Source of the DNA: Eubacterium sp. An11
GTDB taxonomy: Bacteria > Bacillota > Clostridia > Lachnospirales > Lachnospiraceae
Length of the DNA: 64,000 nt
Assembly (NCBI RefSeq): GCF_002161065.1
Contig: NZ_NFLV01000004.1
Coordinates: 124,001 to 188,000 of the forward strand
Direction of reading: 5' to 3'
Part shown: in pieces, positions 43,370 through 53,147 of the stretch
Layout of the letters: every line of letters begins with the position of its first letter
Position numbering within the stretch: the stretch's first letter is position 1
Program-made: the position numbers and the translations under genes
Notes under the pieces: model-generated
Databases searched by the model: none
Told to the model about the DNA's origin: nothing
Seen by the model: the letters and a program-made list of their open reading frames with translations, nothing else

Positions 43370-44185
43370 CTATTTCACATGGGTGTGTGTGAACAGGTGC
43401 TCGTTACAGTATTCATAATTACCGTTGCACTTCGAGCAGTAACGGAACTCCAGATTCGGGTCGTCAAGCTCTGTCCGGTGGCAGACCGCACACTGATGTC
43501 TGGCGCCACCGGCGTTTTTGTTCACCTGTCTCTTATATTTGATCTTCCGGTGTACTTCCTTTGGAGAAACTCTCCGGTAATTTCTCGTGGAGAAATAGAA
43601 CAGAAGGAAGTTCAGAAGGCTGACTACAATGGCGATCCGTGTGCCGATTCCTCCCTGGATGAAGGAAAACGCCAGTAAAACGACGTCGAGAATCGCCAGC
43701 CATTTGACCTTAAGCGGAAGAATTCCGTAAAGATACACCCGCATCTCCGGGAAAATCGCCGCGTAGGCGAGAAACATGGACAGGTTCACATAATACGTGT
43801 CCATAAAGATCAGCGGGCTGCGGGTGACCGCGTAAACAAGAAACGCTGACGCAATGGTTCCCAGCACACCGATCAAAACGTACATATTAAACTTGAAAGC
43901 TCCCCAGACCTGCACCAGCGACTGGCCGATGGAGTAATAGAACAACAGCACAAACACAAGAAAAATAATATTTGTGTTCGGCGCCGCCGCCAGAAAAGTG
44001 ACGATCCTCCAGATCTGCCCGTGCAGGATCAGATATGGGTTCAGGCTCAGATACGTATAATATATGGTGCCCTGAGACAACACATCAAGAACCGCTCCCA
44101 CTGCATAAAGCATGACAATATACAACGGCAAATTGGTTATGGCGTATTTTCCAAATTTTTGTTCCAGCCGATATAACCAGTTCAA
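43370..44185 (-). CDS. Rhomboid-fold membrane protein without catalytic residues, C-terminal zinc ribbon
   Basis: A 271-aa protein with about six membrane helices (residues 15-200), resembling the rhomboid family (LSLNPYLILHGQIWRIVTFL, IFPEMRVYLYGILPLKVKWL), but lacking the GxSG serine and the last-helix histidine, so it is not a protease. The C-terminal 50 residues hold a CxxC...CxxC zinc-ribbon-like module (CAVC, YCSKC, YCNEH) predicted in the cytoplasm. TTG start after GAGGAGG. It is possibly a derlin/iRhom-like scaffold; function unknown. Confidence 0.75.
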   Translation of the reverse strand: MNWLYRLEQKFGKYAITNLPLYIVMLYAVGAVLDVLSQGTIYYTYLSLNPYLILHGQIWRIVTFLAAAPNTNIIFLVFVLLFYYSIGQSLVQVWGAFKFNMYVLIGVLGTIASAFLVYAVTRSPLIFMDTYYVNLSMFLAYAAIFPEMRVYLYGILPLKVKWLAILDVVLLAFSFIQGGIGTRIAIVVSLLNFLLFYFSTRNYRRVSPKEVHRKIKYKRQVNKNAGGARHQCAVCHRTELDDPNLEFRYCSKCNGNYEYCNEHLFTHTHVK

Positions 44186-44242
44186 TAGTAATTCCTCCTC
44201 TATTATGCTCTGCTGTTATGATTTTATTCTTAATAGATAATA

Positions 44243-44284
44243 AGTGTACTGGCACATGTCCGCAAAGCCATGTGCCAGTACACT
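44243..44284 (-). terminator. Perfect 16-bp hairpin overlapping the corA stop codon
   Basis: AGTGTACTGGCACATG / CATGTGCCAGTACACT with a 10-nt loop. It begins inside the corA stop codon and is followed on the minus strand by TTATTATCTATT, a weak T tract. It is the probable corA terminator; it could also protect the 3' end of the mRNA. Confidence 0.7.
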
Positions 44285-45221
44285 AACGGAAGCTCTTTGT
44301 TCTTCCAATAATAATACCTGCAACCAGGGTCAATACCAGTGACAGCCCACAGATGATCCAGAATCCCATTGGATGAGAGGAAAACGGAATCCCTCCCACA
44401 TTCATGCCGAAGGCACTGGTGATAATGGTCGGTATGGTCAGCACGATGGTAATGACGGATAAAAACTTCATGACAATGTTCAGATTGTTGGAAATCACAG
44501 AAGCAAAGGCATCCATCATTCCCGTCATGATGTCGCTGTAAATCTTCGCCATCTCAATGGCCTGCTTGTTCTCAATGATAACGTCTTCCAGAAGCTCCTC
44601 ATCATCCTCATATCGTGGGATGGAGGTATTGCGCATCAGCTTCTCCAGCACCATCTCATTGCCCCGCAGGGAAGTAGAAAGATAAATCAGGCTCTTCTCC
44701 AGTTCCAGCATCTCGATAATCTCCTGATTTCTCTGGGAAATGTGAAGACGTTTCTCCACCTCATCGCTCTTCTTATCGATGATACGCAAAAACTGCAGAA
44801 ACATGGCCGCATTGCGGTACAGCATCTGATACAGAAACCGGGTTCTCTTCTGCGTCTTGAAATTCCGCATCCGTCCGTCCATAAACACAGCCAGAATCGG
44901 CGTGTCCACCAGGCAGACCGTAATGATGTTCTCCTCTGTGATGTAAATACCGAACGGAATCGTATAGAAATACTCTTTTCCCTGTCTCTCCTCGGTGGTC
45001 GGAATATCGAGAATAATCAATGTGTAGTTCTCTTCCACTTCGATACGCGAGCGCTCTTCTTCATCGAGAGGTCCCTTTAGATCATCCAGATCGATCAGAA
45101 ACTGTTCTGATATGCTGATCAGTTCCTCCTGGGTCGGATTCGTCATCGCAACCCAGCTTCCTTCCTCTGCCGCAGGAATTTTCTGGACCTTCCCCTCCAC
45201 TGTCTTAAATATTCTTATCAT
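44283..45221 (-). CDS. corA: CorA family magnesium/divalent cation transporter
   Basis: A 312-aa CorA-type channel. Large cytoplasmic N-terminal funnel (about 1-245), two C-terminal membrane helices and the periplasmic-loop signature GMNVGG (about residue 280) between them. Arginine/lysine-ending C-terminus. Homo-pentameric Mg2+ (or Co2+/Ni2+) uptake is the family role. Own promoter and terminator. Confidence 0.95.
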   Translation of the reverse strand: MIRIFKTVEGKVQKIPAAEEGSWVAMTNPTQEELISISEQFLIDLDDLKGPLDEEERSRIEVEENYTLIILDIPTTEERQGKEYFYTIPFGIYITEENIITVCLVDTPILAVFMDGRMRNFKTQKRTRFLYQMLYRNAAMFLQFLRIIDKKSDEVEKRLHISQRNQEIIEMLELEKSLIYLSTSLRGNEMVLEKLMRNTSIPRYEDDEELLEDVIIENKQAIEMAKIYSDIMTGMMDAFASVISNNLNIVMKFLSVITIVLTIPTIITSAFGMNVGGIPFSSHPMGFWIICGLSLVLTLVAGIIIGRTKSFR

Positions 45222-45313
45222 GAGATTTCCCTCTTTCAGCGTTTGTCTGTTTTACGGCAATACAACAGGAGGCGCCCGTCTGAACTCCTCACATCATGGA
45301 AACCGCTGGTATC

Positions 45314-45342
45314 ATTATAAAGAATAAGCTATCCTTTGTCAA
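45314..45342 (-). promoter_or_regulatory. Strong sigma-A promoter of corA
   Basis: Minus-strand TTGACA (45337-45342), 17-nt spacer, TATAAT (45314-45319), both perfect. The leader of about 85 nt shows no recognisable M-box. Confidence 0.9.
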
Positions 45343-45430
45343 ACCCAACCCAAAGTTTTTTCCTGTCTTTCTCAATTCCTTTACTTTGGGAGTTTTTAAG
45401 GAATTTTCCGGATATTTTCTTCTATATATA

Positions 45431-45476
45431 AAAAAGAAGGAACCGGTTCCTCCATAACGATGGTTCCGATTCCTTC
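45431..45476 (-). terminator. Terminator of the rubrerythrin gene
   Basis: 15-nt arms (GAAGGAACCGGTTCC / GGTTCCGATTCCTTC, 12 paired) followed on the minus strand by TTCTTTTTTATATA, about 90 bp past the stop codon. Confidence 0.75.
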
Positions 45477-45566
45477 TATATTATATACGTGATATACTGT
45501 CATCTCTTCCGCGTCCCCGACGATGGGTGGCGCGAAGATACATTTCTCTCTGAAAATGTACCGGGA

Positions 45567-46235
45567 TTAGTAATTCTCTTTTCTTACTTCGAAGAAGCTC
45601 TGGGAATATTTACATACCGGGCAAACTTCCGGAGCTTTCTTTCCGATTACAAGGTGTCCGCAGATACGGCATTCCCACATGGTCTCTTCTGCCTTCTCAA
45701 ATACCTTCTGCATCTCAACATTGTTAAGAAGAGCAAGATAACGCTCCTCATGAGCTTTCTCGATGGCTCCTACTTTACGGAAACGTTCTGCCAGATCGTG
45801 GAATCCTTCCTCGTCTGCTTCTTTAGCCATACGATCATACATATCTGTCCACTCGTAGTTCTCACCTTCTGCAGCTGCTTTTAAGTTCTCTGCAGTAGTT
45901 CCGATATTGCCGAGCTCCTCAAACCATACACGGGCATGTTCCTGCTCGTTGCGGGCTGTTTTTAAGAAAATCTCTGCCAGCTGGTCATATCCTTCGCGGC
46001 TTGCTACGTTGGCGAAATATGTGTATTTATTTCTTGCCTGGCTCTCACCGGCAAATGCTTCCATCAGGTTCTTCTCTGTCTTAGTTCCAGCATATGGATT
46101 CTTGGATTCTGCCGGAGCTTCCTCCTCAATCTTTTCAAAAACAGAAGCTGGCTGTTTACATAACGGACAGACAAAATCTTCCGGCAGCTCACCTTCATAA
46201 ATATAACCACATACTGTACAACGATATTTTACCAT
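45567..46235 (-). CDS. Rubrerythrin with rubredoxin-like domains at both ends
   Basis: A 222-aa peroxide-scavenging protein. N-terminal rubredoxin-like domain ([10 protein letters not shown] ... CPLC, residues 5-40), a central diiron four-helix bundle ([44 protein letters not shown]) and a C-terminal rubredoxin domain ([10 protein letters not shown] ... CPVC, about 186-210). The extra N-terminal domain gives the reverse-rubrerythrin/fused type found in Clostridia. Reduces hydrogen peroxide with electrons from NADH oxidoreductases. A palindrome resembling a Fur/PerR box covers the start site. Confidence 0.95.
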   Translation of the reverse strand: MVKYRCTVCGYIYEGELPEDFVCPLCKQPASVFEKIEEEAPAESKNPYAGTKTEKNLMEAFAGESQARNKYTYFANVASREGYDQLAEIFLKTARNEQEHARVWFEELGNIGTTAENLKAAAEGENYEWTDMYDRMAKEADEEGFHDLAERFRKVGAIEKAHEERYLALLNNVEMQKVFEKAEETMWECRICGHLVIGKKAPEVCPVCKYSQSFFEVRKENY

Positions 46236-46281
46236 AGTGTATTCCTCCCTGTTTTCTTTCCACTTCATTCACGATCCGCTT

Positions 46282-46306
46282 AACAATAATGAGAATCGTT
46301 ACTGTT
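46282..46306. promoter_or_regulatory. Candidate PerR/Fur-type operator of rubrerythrin
   Basis: Inverted repeat AACAATAA ... TTACTGTT (one mismatch) around GAGAATCG, overlapping the transcription start just downstream of the -10. The interior AATGAGAATCGTT resembles the 7-1-7 Fur-family site. Peroxide-responsive repression fits the gene product; the assignment is by similarity only. Confidence 0.55.
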
Positions 46307-46334
46307 ATTCTACCACAGGAATTTTACTTGTCAA
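46307..46334 (-). promoter_or_regulatory. Promoter of the rubrerythrin gene
   Basis: Minus-strand TTGACA (46329-46334), 16-nt spacer, TAGAAT (46307-46312). Confidence 0.82.
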
Positions 46335-46436
46335 GTAATTTTTCCTGGTATTTTTTAGAACGGTTTTCCTGTGTGATCTTTTCGGGGAGTCCGAAAGTAT
46401 ATCCCTATTTACGGCACGGCAAAACGCTGCCATATT

Positions 46437-46814
46437 TTACGCCTTTATTTTATCGGCCGGAACCAGTAAAATGGTTCCCGGACGCAGGGTGAGATTGGAA
46501 AGCACCTTATTGACCCTCGCCAGTTCTTCAAAGGACATGGACAGGGTTTTCAGGATATCGCTGACAGTTTCCTTCTGTTTTACCACATACGGGCGAAATC
46601 CCATCTGTCCCGATGACGGAGACGCCGGAATACAGATTTCATCTCCCGGCTGCAGATTATATATATCAACAAAGGGATTCAAGTCCAGAAGAACCCGGAC
46701 CCTCGTGTGATGTTTCTGCGCGATTCCATACAGGGTATCCCCCGGCTCCACCACATGCACCGGACCGGAGCAGTTCGTTTTATTACACATACTCAGATAA
46801 ATTTTTTTATTCAA
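46437..46814 (-). CDS. Protein with two LysM domains
   Basis: LysM 1: VHVVEPGDTLYGIAQKHHTR with LQPGDEICIP; LysM 2: YVVKQKETVSDILKTLSMSF with LRPGTILLVP. LysM modules bind peptidoglycan or spore polymers. No signal peptide or membrane segment, so a spore/cytoplasmic location is possible. Two starts compete: ATG at 46829 has no SD, while the TTG at 46814 lies 7 nt after GGAGGG, so the latter is chosen. Divergent from the activase-like gene. Confidence 0.82.
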   Translation of the reverse strand: MNKKIYLSMCNKTNCSGPVHVVEPGDTLYGIAQKHHTRVRVLLDLNPFVDIYNLQPGDEICIPASPSSGQMGFRPYVVKQKETVSDILKTLSMSFEELARVNKVLSNLTLRPGTILLVPADKIKA

Positions 46815-46895
46815 GGCTGTTCCCTCCATCTTTCTCTACAATTACAGTATGATGCGGGGCTGATGTTTGTCACAGCGTATTTTTTTCGAATTGTG

Positions 46896-46924
46896 TTGTA
46901 TTTTAAAAAAACTTCGTTTATAAT
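46896..46924 (+). promoter_or_regulatory. Promoter of the 1420-aa activase-like gene
   Basis: TTGTAT (46896-46901), 17-nt spacer, TATAAT (46919-46924). The leader is about 145 nt and GC-rich in its middle (46976-47040); no known riboswitch was recognised. Confidence 0.75.
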
Positions 46925-47075
46925 AGTTGGGACTTTCGATAAAAGTCAAAACTCAGACACATTTTGTTTGATCTGCCGCAGTCCCGCCGTTGACCGGCCG
47001 GGAACTTCCCTGAAAAACGGCATAAGAAGCCGCGGCAGGACATAGATTTCGATTTAAAGGAGTTGACAAGGATTA

Positions 47076-50000
47076 ATGGACTATTCATTAGGAATTGATA
47101 TTGGCTCTACCACTGTAAAAGTCGCTGTCATCGACAGCGGGCATAAAGTTCTCTTTTCTGATTATCAGAGACATTATGCGAATATAAAAGAGACATTGCA
47201 GGAACTTCTCACCAAGGCCAGAGCACAGGTCGGCAACGCCACCGTCCATCCAACGGTAACCGGCTCCGGCGGTATGGCAATTTCTGAATATTTACATATT
47301 CCTTTCTGCCAGGAAGTTGTCTGCGTGTCCAACGCACTGCAGGATTACGAGCCAAAAACTGACGTCGCCATCGAGCTGGGCGGCGAGGACGCCAAAATCA
47401 TATATTTCACCAACGGCATCGAACAGCGGATGAACGGCGTATGTGCCGGAGGAACCGGCTCTTTCATCGACCAGATGGCCAGCCTTCTGCAGACAGACGC
47501 CTCCGGACTGAACGAATACGCCAAAGGATATGACACGATTTATCCTATTGCCGCCCGCTGCGGCGTTTTTGCCAAGACAGATATCCAGCCTCTGATCAAT
47601 GAAGGCGCCACCAAAGAGAATCTGGCTGCCTCCATTTTCCAGGCGGTTGTGAACCAGACCATCAGCGGTCTTGCCTGCGGCAAACCTATCAAGGGACACG
47701 TGGCCTTTCTGGGCGGACCGCTGCATTTCATGCCGGAACTGAAAAAGGCATTTATCCGTACACTGCATCTGGATGATGAGCATATCATCGACCCGCCGCA
47801 CTCCCATCTGTTTGCGGCTGTGGGTGCGGCCCTGAACGCCAAACAGTACTGCTCTATGGACTTTGACGAGCTTTTGAGTTATTTCGAATCAGAAATGCAC
47901 CTGGCTGTCGAGGTAGAACGTCTGGAGCCTCTGTTCAAGGATGAGGCTGAGTACGACGCCTTCATCAAAGAACACAACCGTTTCAATGTCAAAAAAGGCG
48001 ATCTGTCCACCTATAAGGGCAAATGCTATCTGGGCATTGACGCCGGCTCCACCACCACGAAACTGGCTCTGGTGGGCGAGGACGGCTCCCTTCTGTGGCG
48101 GTTCTATGACAACAACAACGGAAGTCCCTTAAAGACCTCCATCCGCGCCATGAAGGAATTAAAAGAACTTCTTCCTAAGACAGCGAAGATTTCCGGCTCC
48201 TGTTCCACCGGTTACGGCGAGGCCCTCATCAAGGCGGCTTTCCAGCTGGATCACGGCGAAGTGGAAACTATGGCCCATTATTATGCCGCCGCATTCTTTG
48301 AGCCGGATGTGGATTGTATCCTCGATATCGGCGGCCAGGATATGAAATGTATCAAGATCAAGAACAATGCGGTGGACAATGTCATGTTAAACGAGGCCTG
48401 CTCCTCCGGCTGCGGTTCTTTCATCGAGACTTTTGCAAAGTCTCTGGATTATTCCGTGGAAGACTTCGCCAAGGTGGCGCTGTTTGCCAAATCTCCGATC
48501 GATCTGGGTTCCCGCTGTACTGTGTTCATGAATTCCAAGGTAAAGCAGGCTCAGAAAGAGGGAGCCAGCGTGGGCGATATTTCCGCCGGCCTTGCTTATT
48601 CCGTCATCAAAAATGCGATCTTAAAAGTTATCAAACTGACAGATCCGAAACAGCTGGGCAACAAAATTGTCGTGCAGGGCGGTACCTTTTACAATGACGC
48701 GGTACTCCGTACTTTCGAGCGGATCTCCGGCTGTCATGCCATCCGTCCGGATATCGCCGGCATCATGGGCGCGTTCGGAGCCGCTTTGATCGCCAGAGAC
48801 CGGGAAGAAGAGACAGGACCGACAAATATGCTCTCCATCGATGAGATTCTGAAGCTCAATTACGATACGACCATGAGCCGCTGTCCGCACTGTAACAACC
48901 ATTGTCTTCTGACCATCAATGAGTTTGGCAACGGCCGCAAATTCATCTCCGGAAACCGCTGCGAGCGCGGTCTGGGACTGGAACGCAATCACGAGCATGT
49001 GCCGAACCTTTACGATTATAAATACAAACGGATTTTCGGATATAAATCCTTAAAAGAAGAAGAAGCGCCGCGGGGCGTTATCGGTATTCCGCGGGTACTG
49101 AACATTTACGAGAACTACCCGTTCTGGCATACCTTCTTCACCCACCTGGGATTCCGGGTGATTCTCTCACCGAAGTCTTCCCGGAAGATTTACGAGCTGG
49201 GCATCGAATCCATCCCAAGCGAATCCGAATGTTACCCGGCGAAGATTTCCCACGGCCATGTGATGTGGCTTCTGCAGAAAGGGATCAAGACCATCTGGTA
49301 TCCCTGCATCCCTTATGAGGAGAACCAGACGCCGGACGCCAATAACCATTATAACTGCCCGATCGTCACTTCCTACGCGGAAAACATCAAAAACAACATG
49401 GAAGAACTTCGGGACCCGGATGTCCTCTTCCTGAATCCTTTCCTGGCCCTGGATAACGCGGACGCCCTGAAGGTTCGTCTCATGGAAGAGCTGAGCCAGC
49501 ATTACGATGTGACCAAAGAAGAGATCTCTGACGCGGTGGACGCCGCATACAAAGAATCCGCACAGGTCCGCCAGGACATCCAGACGAAAGGAGAGGAGAC
49601 CCTCGCCTATCTGGCTGAAACCGGAAAGATGGGTATCGTCCTCTGCGGACGTCCGTATCACATTGATCCGGAGATCAACCACGGCATTCCGGAACTCATC
49701 AATTCTTACGGCATCGCCGTATTAAGCGAGGATTCCATCTGCCATCTGGGTCATGTGGAACGGCCGCTCATCGTATCGGACCAGTGGATGTACCACTCCC
49801 GTCTGTACGAGGCCGCCAACTACGCCAAGAAAAACAAACAGCTGGAAGTCATTCAGCTGAACTCCTTCGGCTGCGGTCTGGACGCCGTCACCACCGATGC
49901 GGTCAACGACATTCTCTCCAACTCCGGAAGAATCTACACCGTATTGAAGATTGACGAGGTCAACAATCTGGGCGCCGCCCGGATCCGTATCCGTTCCCTG

Positions 50001-51338
50001 ATCGCCGCTGTGCGGATCCGGAACAAACGGCACATCGAGCCGAAGATCGTGCCGGCAAACATTGAAAAAGTAGAATTTACCAAGGAGATGCGCAAGGATT
50101 ACACCATTCTCGTACCGCAGATGTCGCCGATCCACTTTAACCTGCTGGCGCCGGTCTTCCGGACCTGCGGATACAATGTGGATGTGCTGCCGCAGATGGG
50201 CAAAAAAGCTGTGGACGCCGGTCTTAAGTACGTAAATAACGACGCCTGCTACCCTTCTCTGATCGTCGTGGGACAGATCATGACGGCGCTGACTTCCGGC
50301 AAATACGACCTGAACAAGACCGCCGTGATCATCTCCCAGACAGGAGGCGGCTGCCGTGCCACCAACTACATCGGATTTATCCGGAGAGCGCTGGCTAAAA
50401 ACGGTTACGGTCACATCCCGGTCATCAGTATCAGCGTGCAGGGCATTGAGAAGAATGAAGGTTTCAAGATCACACCTCCTCTCCTGATCCGCATGCTTCA
50501 GGCGGTTATCTACGGCGACCTGTTCATGCGCGTGCTGTACCGGGTACGTCCGTATGAAAAGGTGAAAGGTTCCGCCAACCATCTCCATGAGGTATGGGAG
50601 AAACGTTGTATCAAATCTCTGGAGAAAGCCCATTATGGCGAATTCAAGAGAAATGTAAGACAGATCATCCGCGATTTCGACACCCTGCCGATCACCGATG
50701 AACGGAAACCGAGAGTCGGCATCGTGGGCGAGATCCTGGTGAAGTTCCTTCCGGATGCCAACAACCATCTGGTGGATCTGCTGGAATCCGAGGGTGCTGA
50801 AGCTGTCATGCCGGACCTGCTGGATTTCATGTTCTACAGTTTATATAACGCGAACTTTAAATCCGAGTATCTGGGTAAATCTTCCTGGACAGCGAAACTG
50901 TGCAACATCGGTATCCAGGCCATCGAACTGTACCGGGGATTCCTGCGGAAAGAGCTTGAAAAGAGCAGCCGTTTTGATCCGCCGCCGCACATCAAAGACC
51001 TGGCAAGATACGCTTCCCCGATCGTATCTCTGGGTAATCAGACCGGCGAAGGCTGGTTCCTCACCGGCGAGATGATCGAGCTGATCGAGGGCGGCGCGCC
51101 GAATATCGTCTGCACCCAGCCGTTTGCCTGCCTGCCAAACCACGTGGTCGGCAAGGGCGTTATCAAAGAACTCCGGAGAAAGTATCCGCAGTCCAACATC
51201 GTCGCCATCGACTATGACCCGGGTGCCAGCGAGGTCAATCAGGTAAACCGTATCAAGCTGATGCTTGCCACCGCCCAGAAGAATCTGGAGAAAGAACTGG
51301 AAAAAGAAAACGCAGCTAAAAAACAGGCCGCCAATTAA
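47076..51338 (+). CDS. Giant 2-hydroxyacyl-CoA dehydratase activase-related protein
   Basis: A 1420-aa cytoplasmic protein. Domain 1 (about 1-265) is a BadF/BcrA-type ASKHA ATPase ([29 protein letters not shown]); domain 2 (about 315-590) is a second copy ([30 protein letters not shown]). A cysteine cluster follows ([16 protein letters not shown] ... NRCERG, about 603-635), then a DUF2229/HgdB-like C-terminal half (about 665-1400) with [30 protein letters not shown] and [20 protein letters not shown]. The family (COG1924/COG3580/COG3581 fusion) is widespread in Clostridia but untested; by analogy with HgdC-HgdB it might couple ATP hydrolysis to low-potential electron transfer. No dehydratase subunits are nearby. 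Standalone gene with its own promoter and terminator. Confidence 0.92.
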   Translation: MDYSLGIDIGSTTVKVAVIDSGHKVLFSDYQRHYANIKETLQELLTKARAQVGNATVHPTVTGSGGMAISEYLHIPFCQEVVCVSNALQDYEPKTDVAIELGGEDAKIIYFTNGIEQRMNGVCAGGTGSFIDQMASLLQTDASGLNEYAKGYDTIYPIAARCGVFAKTDIQPLINEGATKENLAASIFQAVVNQTISGLACGKPIKGHVAFLGGPLHFMPELKKAFIRTLHLDDEHIIDPPHSHLFAAVGAALNAKQYCSMDFDELLSYFESEMHLAVEVERLEPLFKDEAEYDAFIKEHNRFNVKKGDLSTYKGKCYLGIDAGSTTTKLALVGEDGSLLWRFYDNNNGSPLKTSIRAMKELKELLPKTAKISGSCSTGYGEALIKAAFQLDHGEVETMAHYYAAAFFEPDVDCILDIGGQDMKCIKIKNNAVDNVMLNEACSSGCGSFIETFAKSLDYSVEDFAKVALFAKSPIDLGSRCTVFMNSKVKQAQKEGASVGDISAGLAYSVIKNAILKVIKLTDPKQLGNKIVVQGGTFYNDAVLRTFERISGCHAIRPDIAGIMGAFGAALIARDREEETGPTNMLSIDEILKLNYDTTMSRCPHCNNHCLLTINEFGNGRKFISGNRCERGLGLERNHEHVPNLYDYKYKRIFGYKSLKEEEAPRGVIGIPRVLNIYENYPFWHTFFTHLGFRVILSPKSSRKIYELGIESIPSESECYPAKISHGHVMWLLQKGIKTIWYPCIPYEENQTPDANNHYNCPIVTSYAENIKNNMEELRDPDVLFLNPFLALDNADALKVRLMEELSQHYDVTKEEISDAVDAAYKESAQVRQDIQTKGEETLAYLAETGKMGIVLCGRPYHIDPEINHGIPELINSYGIAVLSEDSICHLGHVERPLIVSDQWMYHSRLYEAANYAKKNKQLEVIQLNSFGCGLDAVTTDAVNDILSNSGRIYTVLKIDEVNNLGAARIRIRSLIAAVRIRNKRHIEPKIVPANIEKVEFTKEMRKDYTILVPQMSPIHFNLLAPVFRTCGYNVDVLPQMGKKAVDAGLKYVNNDACYPSLIVVGQIMTALTSGKYDLNKTAVIISQTGGGCRATNYIGFIRRALAKNGYGHIPVISISVQGIEKNEGFKITPPLLIRMLQAVIYGDLFMRVLYRVRPYEKVKGSANHLHEVWEKRCIKSLEKAHYGEFKRNVRQIIRDFDTLPITDERKPRVGIVGEILVKFLPDANNHLVDLLESEGAEAVMPDLLDFMFYSLYNANFKSEYLGKSSWTAKLCNIGIQAIELYRGFLRKELEKSSRFDPPPHIKDLARYASPIVSLGNQTGEGWFLTGEMIELIEGGAPNIVCTQPFACLPNHVVGKGVIKELRRKYPQSNIVAIDYDPGASEVNQVNRIKLMLATAQKNLEKELEKENAAKKQAAN

Positions 51339-51359
51339 CCGGCTGCCTGTCCTAAGCAA

Positions 51360-51402
51360 AAGAAGGCCGCTGCCAAAGATACGTTTTGGCAGCGGCCTTC
51401 TT
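51360..51402. terminator. Bidirectional terminator
   Basis: Perfect 18-bp arms AAGAAGGCCGCTGCCAAA / TTTGGCAGCGGCCTTCTT between the convergent activase-like and ribulokinase genes, with modest T runs both ways. Confidence 0.88.
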
Positions 51403-51409
51403 ATTATCC

Positions 51410-53074
51410 CTATTTTCTTTCTTCGCGGATCTTATTGAGACGTTTCATCACATCATTCTCTCCGGTTCCGAAATATTTATGCAGAGTCTTATACTCCTCA
51501 TACAGTTTATCATAAACTTCTGTATTATCCGGATTCGGCGTGTAAACTTTTTCTTCCACCTGACCGATCTTCTGCGCGATCTCGCTGGCGTTTCTGTAAC
51601 CGGTCACCTGCTCGGAAGCAGCCGCCGCTCCCAGGATCGCCGCGCCAAGGGCACTGGCCTGGGTGGTGGCGGAAATCCGGATATTCTTCCTGCAGATATC
51701 CGCATACACCTGCACCAGCATATGATTCTTCACCGGAATACCGCCGCTCAACACGATGGAATTGACCGGAACGCCGGCGTCCTCAAAAGATTCAATGATC
51801 ATACGGGTTCCGTAAGCGGTGGCCTCGATCAATGCCAGGTAGATTTCCTCCGGTTTGGTCAGAAGATTCATGCCCATGATCAGTCCGTTTAAGTTAAAGT
51901 CCATGAGCGGGGAACGAACGCCGTTGAACCAGTCCAGAGCCAGCAGACCACTCTGCCCCGCTTTATAATCTTTGAGCTTATCGGTCAGAAGCTGATGTAC
52001 GGAGATGCCCCTCTCCCTGGCCTCCTGCGCATAACTTTCCGGCACGCAGTTATCCACAAACCATGCAAAGTGGTCTCCCACACAGCACTGTCCGGCTTCA
52101 TATCCGAAGTAGCCCGGCATGATGCCGTCTTTCACCAGACCGCCAACACCGGCGATACCTGCTTCCGTCTCGGAGAGCATCATATGACAGGAAGAAGTTC
52201 CCACAATGATCATCATCTCTCCCGGCTGTCCGATCCCGCAGCCCGGCAGGGAAGAATGGGCGTCAATGATTCCGGTTCCCACCGGCGTACCCGCCAACAG
52301 ACCCAGCTGTTTTGCCATGGAATCACAGAGGTATCCCGCTGTCTCTCCGATGGATTTGATCGGCGCATCCATCTTCTCCTCGATGAAATGTTCCATTCTT
52401 GGATCCAGCGCTTTAAAAAAGTCATTGGACGGATATCCCGTGTCGTGACGGTAAAACGCCTTGTATCCTGCGCCGCAGGCACTTCTTGTCTCCTCGTCGG
52501 TCATCTCCCAGATGATCCAGTCCAGGGCCTCCATCATCCGGTCCGCCTCCTCATACACCTTCGGCGCATGACGGAGGGTCTCCAGTACCTTCGGGATCAT
52601 CCACTCGCTGGATACTTTTCCGCCGTAGAGAGGAAGCCATTTCTCTCCTCTTTCTTTTGCGATCCGGTCAATGATCTGCGCCTCTTCTTCCGCGCCGTGG
52701 TGTTTCCAGAGCTTCACGTAAGCATGGGGTTCATCCTTAAACTCCTCCAGATGACATAACGGTGTCTTGTCCGCCTTCACCGGCAGAACCGTTGAGGAAG
52801 TAAAATCCACGCCGATACCGATCACCTCTTCCGGAAAGGCCTTTTTCTGAGCCATGACATTTCTTATAGTGATGATCAGACCTTCCAGATAATCCTGCGG
52901 GTCCTGGAGCGCCCAGCCCGGTGCCAGCTTTTTCCCTGAAGGAATATGTTCCTCCATCACTCCGTGGGGATATTCATAGATGCTGGTCGCCACCTCTTCT
53001 CCTGTGTGAATGTCCACCATCAGCGCCCGCACAGACAGGGTTCCATAATCCACTCCAATCGCATATTTACTCAT
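51410..53074 (-). CDS. araB: Ribulokinase
   Basis: A 554-aa FGGY carbohydrate kinase. IGVDYGTLSVRALMVDIHTG at the N-terminus (AraB type, with the TLSVR pattern), GVDFTSSTVLPV, the FGGY-family signature region around VSSEWMIPKVLETL and the C-terminal SGGIPVKNHMLVQVYADI. Phosphorylates L-ribulose to L-ribulose 5-phosphate. No araA or araD is present; instead it follows a glycerol-1-phosphate dehydrogenase-like gene by about 75 bp. Start after GAAAGGAGAA. Confidence 0.94.
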   Translation of the reverse strand: MSKYAIGVDYGTLSVRALMVDIHTGEEVATSIYEYPHGVMEEHIPSGKKLAPGWALQDPQDYLEGLIITIRNVMAQKKAFPEEVIGIGVDFTSSTVLPVKADKTPLCHLEEFKDEPHAYVKLWKHHGAEEEAQIIDRIAKERGEKWLPLYGGKVSSEWMIPKVLETLRHAPKVYEEADRMMEALDWIIWEMTDEETRSACGAGYKAFYRHDTGYPSNDFFKALDPRMEHFIEEKMDAPIKSIGETAGYLCDSMAKQLGLLAGTPVGTGIIDAHSSLPGCGIGQPGEMMIIVGTSSCHMMLSETEAGIAGVGGLVKDGIMPGYFGYEAGQCCVGDHFAWFVDNCVPESYAQEARERGISVHQLLTDKLKDYKAGQSGLLALDWFNGVRSPLMDFNLNGLIMGMNLLTKPEEIYLALIEATAYGTRMIIESFEDAGVPVNSIVLSGGIPVKNHMLVQVYADICRKNIRISATTQASALGAAILGAAAASEQVTGYRNASEIAQKIGQVEEKVYTPNPDNTEVYDKLYEEYKTLHKYFGTGENDVMKRLNKIREERK

Positions 53075-53147
53075 TTTCCTTCTCCTTTCGTTACACTTCG
53101 TTTTATTTTACCATTTCAGACTTCATGCCGTCCATGTTTTCTTTTGT

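Noticed and set aside
45222-45320. M-box (Mg2+) riboswitch before corA
   Set aside because: The leader is under 90 nt, too short for an M-box, and no matching motif is visible.
49722-50768. 348-aa minus-strand ORF opposite the activase-like gene
   Set aside because: Antisense of a strongly conserved coding region, with no independent signals.
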